A stretch of 9,160 nucleotides of DNA from an uncultured Butyricicoccus sp. (lineage in GTDB: Bacteria; Bacillota; Clostridia; Oscillospirales; Butyricicoccaceae): NCBI GenBank assembly GCA_900547195.1, contig URFQ01000089.1:1-9160 (forward strand), read 5' to 3'. Positions 5,916 through 9,160 of this stretch are shown in pieces. The stretch's first letter is position 1. Every line of letters begins with the position of its first letter. The translations under genes were made by a program, and so were the position numbers. A model generated the notes under the pieces. It was not told where the DNA came from. It did not search any database and worked only from the letters and a program-made list of their open reading frames with translations.

Positions 5916-6548
5916 CTATGGTTCGGTCTCTCCGAGCAGCAGGCGCATAACCATGGCCGCTTCGTGCGCGGCGCACACGGCGACGCGCGGCGCCATCAGC
6001 CCCAGCCCGTCCGCAATGTCGGCCGTGCCGTCGCCGGACAGATAAAATCTTCCAAACCGGCGCACAGTGTGGATTTTGTTCGCGGAATCCGCCCCCGCCA
6101 TGCCCGAACCGGACGTAAGCGGCACGCCGGGCAGGCCGGTGAGGATGCTTTCCGCCAGCATCGCTTTCTGGTCGGGCTTGTCAAACGCCTCGCAGACCAC
6201 GTCGCAGCACGCGAACAGCGCGCAGGCGTTCTCCGGCGTAATCCGCTTAAAATGCGTTTCATAATCGAGATAGGGGTTGATTTCCATCAGCTGCTCGCGG
6301 AGCGCCTCCGGCTTGGGACGTCCCAGATGCCGGATGAAATAATGCTGCCGGTTCAGGTTGCTCACATCCACCGTGTCAAAATCGACCAAAACCAGCCGCC
6401 CGACCCCAAGCCGCGCAAGATGCACGGCAATATTGGAACCCAGCCCACCCAGGCCGGCGATGCCGACAGCTGCGGCTGCAAATTTTTTCTGGTTTTCCGC
6501 GCCGTGGCGCAGGGCGAGCGCGGCCTCCAGTTCTTCTTTCGTCAGCAT
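5916..6548 (-). CDS. thiF: ThiS adenylyltransferase ThiF (short form)
   Basis: The 210-residue E1-like enzyme activates the C-terminal glycine of ThiS with ATP so that sulfur can be loaded. The nucleotide-binding loop GLGGLG is at 32-37. The acidic VDFD at 55-58 and SNLNRQ (63-68, with Asn64, Asn66, Arg67) are the expected ATP and Mg contacts. CEAFDKP (119-125) carries the conserved aspartate Asp123. It is shorter than E. coli ThiF (about 251 residues), lacks the two CxxC zinc pairs, and resembles the short clostridial form. I chose the ATG at 6548, one base after the thiS stop, with GGAGG 8 bases upstream. An earlier in-frame ATG at 6581 would overlap thiS and has no better support. Confidence 0.93.
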   Translation of the reverse strand: MLTKEELEAALALRHGAENQKKFAAAAVGIAGLGGLGSNIAVHLARLGVGRLVLVDFDTVDVSNLNRQHYFIRHLGRPKPEALREQLMEINPYLDYETHFKRITPENACALFACCDVVCEAFDKPDQKAMLAESILTGLPGVPLTSGSGMAGADSANKIHTVRRFGRFYLSGDGTADIADGLGLMAPRVAVCAAHEAAMVMRLLLGETEP

Positions 6549-6549
6549 C

Positions 6550-6747
6550 TCAACCGCCTCCCACAAAGTGGACGATTTCAATTTTATCCTCTTCCGCGAG
6601 CGTCACATGGTCGAAATCCACGCGGCGCACAATGGCGCCGTTCCGCTCGACCGCGACACGCGCGGGCTCGAAACCCTGCGCTTCGAGCAGCTCCGCGACC
6701 GTTTTGCCCGCAAAGCCGTCCAGCGGCGCCCCGTTTACCTGAATCAT
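6550..6747 (-). CDS. thiS: Sulfur carrier protein ThiS
   Basis: The 65-residue ubiquitin-like protein ends in VGGG. Its C-terminal glycine is adenylated by ThiF and turned into the thiocarboxylate that donates sulfur to ThiG. The start MIQVNGAPLDG and the EEDKIEIVHFVGGG tail are typical. The ATG at 6747 has GGGAGGG 7 bases upstream. An in-frame ATG at 6783 would add 12 residues that overlap the terminator side and is not needed. It is the first gene of the thiazole operon; thiF follows after one base. The codons for the C-terminal glycines also form the thiF ribosome binding site. Confidence 0.95.
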   Translation of the reverse strand: MIQVNGAPLDGFAGKTVAELLEAQGFEPARVAVERNGAIVRRVDFDHVTLAEEDKIEIVHFVGGG

Positions 6748-6786
6748 TGTTTTCCCTCCCATCGGAATGTAAAATAGAAGCAAATG

Positions 6787-6844
6787 AAAAAAGGCGTCAC
6801 GAAGAACTACACCCGCGGTGGTGTACCCCTTCGTGACGCCTTTT
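6787..6844 (-). terminator. Long terminator hairpin ahead of thiS
   Basis: A perfect 16-bp outer stem (6789-6804 with 6829-6844, core GGCGTCACGAAG) is followed, after a 3-base internal bulge on each side, by an inner TACACC/GGTGTA stem (6808-6813 with 6820-6825). Six A at 6787-6792 give a U-tract for minus-strand RNA. It may end the two-component transcript from the right, act as an attenuator for the thi operon, or both. No TPP aptamer sequence (CUGAGA or GAUCUGGAUAAUGCC-like) accompanies it. Confidence 0.85.
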
Positions 6845-6861
6845 GGCTCACTCTGTTATTT

Positions 6862-6890
6862 ACAATAGCATTGCGCCGCGTTCTTGTCAA
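6862..6890 (-). promoter_or_regulatory. Sigma-A promoter between the kinase gene and the thi operon
   Basis: On the minus strand, a perfect -35 TTGACA (6885-6890), a 17-base spacer and an extended -10, TGC plus TATTGT (6862-6867), lie just after the kinase stop. The predicted start is near 6855, only about 11 bases before the terminator hairpin. Transcripts must read through that hairpin to reach thiS. Confidence 0.7.
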
Positions 6891-6910
6891 GACGGCAGGC
6901 CGGATTTTTC

Positions 6911-8140
6911 TCAGAGCGTCACCCGGAACACCGTGCCCTGCGCCGGGCTGCTTTCGGCCGTAATGCGGCCGCCGTGCCCCTCGGCGATGCGCTGTGCAAT
7001 GGCAAGCCCCAAACCATAGCCGCCCTGTTCCCGCGAACGCGCCGCATCGACGCGGTAAAACCGGTCAAATACATGCGCGAGGCTTTCCTCCGGAATGGGC
7101 GCGCCGGTATTGCGCACGGACAGTACCGTTTTGCCCTCCTTCTGCCCGAGCTCGACCCAGACTTCGCCGTGTTCGCCCGCATATTTCACCGCATTGTCAA
7201 GCAGGATAGCGAAGAGCTGCTGGAGCTGGCTGGCTGCGCCCTGTACGAAATGGCCCGGCTCCACCTGGGAATGCAGCCCCACCCCCTGTTCGAACGCGAC
7301 CGGCTCGAAGGACAGCAGGCTGCTCCACAGCAGGTCGCTCAAATTGACCCGCTCGGTGACCATGGGCGTCTGATCGGCGTCGCTGCGCGCAAGGAACAGC
7401 ATATCCTCGACCAGCCCTTTCATGCGCACGGCTTCCTCCCGCGAATTGTCCACCCATTGGCGGTTGTCGCGGATGGACTCATTCTCGTGGGCGAGCAATA
7501 CGCCGAGATTGGCAAGAATGACGGTTAGCGGGGTTTTGAGTTCATGGCTTGCATCCGCGACAAAGCGTCGCTGCTGCGCCCACGCCTTTTCCACCGGGAG
7601 GAGCGTCTGCCGCGCCAAAAAAAGGCTGATGAGAAGGAACGCAGCCAGCGACACAAGGCCGGTGCCGAGCGAAATAAAGATCAGGTTGCGCATGCCGGCG
7701 CGTTCATGGCTGGAATCGGCAAACGCGATTTTTGGGCCGTCCGGCGTATCCTCCCGCAAAAAGCGCAGCGACATCTCCTGCAAGGCGCCCGATTTCATGC
7801 CTCCCTCCAGCACCTGCGCCACCGCGCTGTCAATGGTGCTGTCGGTCACGGACACGCTGTCGCGGCCAATGATCTGCGCCACGCCGCCATCCGCATCCAG
7901 CAAAACCGTAAACGCCGGGACATGCCCGGCCGAACGCATGCCGTCCAGCGGTTTGCCCAGCAGCGGCTTGCGGCGCTCATCGCCTGTACGCAGCGTCATT
8001 GCCTGCCGGAGCGCCTGCTCGGTCTCGCCCCGCAGCACATGATGGTACACCGAGCACACGGCGATAAACACCGTCAGCAGCACCATGGACACCAGAAGCA
8101 TATTGCTCAGCACAAATTTCCGCCGCAGCTTTTGAATCAT
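6911..8140 (-). CDS. Membrane sensor histidine kinase
   Basis: The 409-residue protein has two membrane segments (about 11-33 and 152-175) bordering an extracytoplasmic sensor region of about 118 residues that I cannot assign to a family. No clear HAMP domain follows; the linker to the H-box is short. The dimerisation and phosphoacceptor region has FVADASHELKTPLT (193-206) with His199. The ATPase domain has the N-box LLDNAVKY (313-320, Asn316), the F-box FDRFYR (358-363) and the G2-type box GGYGLGLA (373-380). All catalytic motifs are intact. Its ATG overlaps the response regulator stop by four bases (ATGA), so the two are translationally coupled and form a cognate pair. The signal sensed is unknown. 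The divergent VTC-domain gene is a possible target by context. Confidence 0.94.
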   Translation of the reverse strand: MIQKLRRKFVLSNMLLVSMVLLTVFIAVCSVYHHVLRGETEQALRQAMTLRTGDERRKPLLGKPLDGMRSAGHVPAFTVLLDADGGVAQIIGRDSVSVTDSTIDSAVAQVLEGGMKSGALQEMSLRFLREDTPDGPKIAFADSSHERAGMRNLIFISLGTGLVSLAAFLLISLFLARQTLLPVEKAWAQQRRFVADASHELKTPLTVILANLGVLLAHENESIRDNRQWVDNSREEAVRMKGLVEDMLFLARSDADQTPMVTERVNLSDLLWSSLLSFEPVAFEQGVGLHSQVEPGHFVQGAASQLQQLFAILLDNAVKYAGEHGEVWVELGQKEGKTVLSVRNTGAPIPEESLAHVFDRFYRVDAARSREQGGYGLGLAIAQRIAEGHGGRITAESSPAQGTVFRVTL

Positions 8141-8814
8141 GTGTCGCCGCCCTCCAGCCTGTAGCCGACCTTGCGCAGCGCCACAATGCTGACCCGGGAA
8201 TCGAGAAACAGCAGCTTCTTGCGCAAAAATGAGATATACGCCTCTACATTGTTCGCTTCCGCGTTGGAGTCATAGCCCCATACCTTGGTGATGAGCGTCT
8301 CCTTGGTGACGACCAGCCGGGAGTTTGCCATCAGCAGATGCAGCACGTCGAACTCCTTGCGGTTAAGGCGCACCGATTTGGCGCCCTTGCGCAGGTCGTG
8401 CGTATTGAGGTCAAGCGTCAGGTCGCCGTACTCCATGGTTTCGAGGACGACCTCGCCCATGCGCCGCGACAATGCGCGCACCCGAGCGAGCAGCTCCTCG
8501 GTGGCAAACGGCTTGGTCAGGTAATCGTCCGCGCCGCAGTCGAGGCCCTCCACGCGGTCGGCGATTTCGCTTTTCGCGGTCAGCATCAGGATGGGCGTGG
8601 TGTTTTTCTCGCGGCGCAGCGTGCGCGCCACCTCCAGCCCGTTCATTCCGGGCAGCATGACGTCCAGGATCACGACGTCGTACTGCCCCGAGCGCGCGTA
8701 TTCCAGGCCGTCCAGGCCATTGTAAACCGCTTCGGCTGCGTATTTCTGTTCCTGCATGATTTTGACCAGCACATCCGCCAGCCGGCGCTCGTCTTCGATG
8801 ACCAGTATGTTCAT
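8137..8814 (-). CDS. OmpR/PhoB-family response regulator
   Basis: The 225-residue cytoplasmic transcription factor has a receiver domain (1 to about 115). Its acidic pair is Glu7-Asp8, the phosphoacceptor is Asp51 (ILDVMLPG), and Thr79 and Lys101 (LTKPF) are the switch residues. A winged-helix DNA-binding domain (about 125-222) contains RLNRKEFDVLHLL and ends in the typical RKVGYRLE. Members of this family usually bind direct repeats about 11 bp apart as tandem dimers. The ATG at 8814 has AAGGG about 9 bases upstream. It is the first gene of the two-gene operon with the kinase. It is not close enough to PhoP, WalR or another named regulator for me to assign a symbol. Confidence 0.95.
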   Translation of the reverse strand: MNILVIEDERRLADVLVKIMQEQKYAAEAVYNGLDGLEYARSGQYDVVILDVMLPGMNGLEVARTLRREKNTTPILMLTAKSEIADRVEGLDCGADDYLTKPFATEELLARVRALSRRMGEVVLETMEYGDLTLDLNTHDLRKGAKSVRLNRKEFDVLHLLMANSRLVVTKETLITKVWGYDSNAEANNVEAYISFLRKKLLFLDSRVSIVALRKVGYRLEGGDT

Positions 8815-8831
8815 TGCGTATCACCCTTTTC

Positions 8832-8859
8832 ATTATAGCACAGCGGCAGGCGAAGTAAA
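8832..8859 (-). promoter_or_regulatory. Extended -10 promoter of the two-component operon
   Basis: On the minus strand, TGC plus a perfect TATAAT (8832-8837) lies 16 bases from a partial -35, TTTACT (8854-8859, 4 of 6). The predicted start, near 8825, falls inside the ribosome binding sequence. The leader would be only about 11 bases long. Confidence 0.7.
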
Positions 8860-8913
8860 ATGACAAAAGCCGCGCGTAACGCCGCTGCGGTATCACCGTA
8901 AAATAAGCGTGTC

Positions 8914-8931
8914 ATAGCGCCTTGCCGCTAT
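8914..8931. repeat. Spaced palindrome in the divergent control region
   Basis: ATAGCG (8914-8919) and CGCTAT (8926-8931) form a perfect 6-bp inverted repeat with a six-base spacer. It lies about 55 bases upstream of the -35 of the two-component promoter and could be an operator or a small hairpin. No T-run follows, so it is not a terminator. Confidence 0.35.
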
Positions 8932-9030
8932 CGCACTACACGGTTTCCGCTTCCGTCATCCCGCTCCTTTTCCCGCGTTTTCTCTACTATTTTTATAACT
9001 TAGAAGGCTTAAATTATCCTGAATCGTATT

Positions 9031-9047
9031 TTTCAGGCAAATTTCAG
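9031..9047 (+). promoter_or_regulatory. Direct repeat TTTCAG-N5-TTTCAG (OmpR-family operator candidate)
   Basis: TTTCAG occurs at 9031-9036 and 9042-9047, exactly 11 bp apart. This is the geometry used by OmpR/PhoB-type regulators, one of which is encoded divergently at 8137-8814. The repeat is 52 bases upstream of the VTC-domain start codon. No convincing -35/-10 pair was found for that gene, which would fit an activator-dependent promoter. Two hexamers alone are weak evidence. Confidence 0.35.
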
Positions 9048-9082
9048 AACGAATCACTAAGCTAAGAGAGCAAACGAAACCC

Positions 9083-9099
9083 AAGGAAAGGAGTTCCTT
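9083..9099 (+). promoter_or_regulatory. Ribosome binding site presented in a hairpin loop before the 9100 gene
   Basis: AAGGAA (9083-9088) pairs with TTCCTT (9094-9099), leaving AGGAG as the five-base loop directly before the ATG at 9100. The AGGAG-to-ATG spacing (6 bases) is suitable and sets the start. The 5' arm AAGGA could itself serve as an alternative binding site. Confidence 0.5.
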
Positions 9100-9160
9100 A
9101 TGGCACTGATTCAAAACACATTTGCAAGGGTCGAAAAGAAATACCTGGTCACCGACCGCC
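9100..9160 (+). CDS. VTC-domain (polyphosphate polymerase) protein, N-terminal fragment
   Basis: Only the first 20 codons are in the window. The protein starts MALIQNTFARVEKKYLVTDR. The pattern F-x-R-x-E-x-K-Y-L at residues 8-16 is the N-terminal signature of VTC-domain proteins, whose basic residues line the tunnel where ATP is polymerised to polyphosphate in the yeast homologue. Bacterial members usually precede membrane-protein and CotH-like genes, which would lie outside the window. The AGGAG site six bases upstream supports the start. The gene is divergent from the two-component operon and may be its target. The assignment rests on a short motif, so it is moderate. Confidence 0.6.
   Translation, partial: MALIQNTFARVEKKYLVTDR

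Noticed and set aside
5887..5976. Upstream extension of thiG by 30 codons
   Set aside because: It overlaps thiF out of frame, is unlike ThiG, and the inner ATG at 5886 has a good ribosome binding site and gives the usual length.
5964..6836. 290-codon plus-strand frame opposite thiF and thiS
   Set aside because: It runs through two clear thi genes and a terminator hairpin; composition is shadow-like.
6748..6890. TPP riboswitch upstream of thiS
   Set aside because: Expected by context, but neither the CUGAGA nor the GGAUAAUGCCAGCGUAGGGA-type core is present; only a terminator hairpin is seen.

Overview
The window comes from a GC-rich member of the Firmicutes, most likely a clostridium of the Oscillospiraceae/Ruminococcaceae type. 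This rests on an RNase J, a 3D-domain cell-wall protein, a clostridial-type thiazole operon (thiS-thiF-thiG-thiH-tenI), sigma-A promoters, strong AGGAGG-type ribosome binding sites, and GC-rich genes separated by AT-rich intergenic DNA. The genus is inference; no rRNA or marker gene is present.

Layout from left to right. Positions 1-66 are non-coding and resemble part of an intergenic element at 3094-3287. A two-way terminator follows, then a minus-strand gene for a secreted 3D-domain protein (111-803). A 591-base gene-free divergent region (804-1394) holds a strong promoter for that gene, a striking array of six TGTWAH-like half-sites at exact 11-bp spacing, and a promoter plus structured leader for the plus-strand RNase J gene (1395-3053). 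RNase J and the thiamine operon converge on a hairpin-dense region (3054-3318). There, one 23-bp terminator palindrome occurs twice around a 194-bp insert.

Positions 3319-6747 (minus strand) carry a compact thiazole-synthesis operon in the order thiS, thiF, thiG, thiH, tenI. ThiS is adenylated and loaded with sulfur with the help of ThiF. ThiH makes dehydroglycine (2-iminoacetate) from tyrosine. ThiG condenses these with deoxyxylulose phosphate, and the TenI-like protein should aromatise the thiazole. No TPP riboswitch is visible upstream; instead a promoter is followed almost at once by a long terminator hairpin.

Positions 6911-8814 (minus strand) encode a two-component system, an OmpR/PhoB-type response regulator and its membrane histidine kinase, with a 4-base overlap. 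A near-leaderless promoter drives it. It is divergent from the first 20 codons of a plus-strand gene at 9100 whose N-terminus fits the VTC polyphosphate polymerase domain. That gene's upstream region has an 11-bp direct repeat of the kind OmpR-family regulators bind.

No tRNA, rRNA, CRISPR array, integrase or transposase gene was seen.
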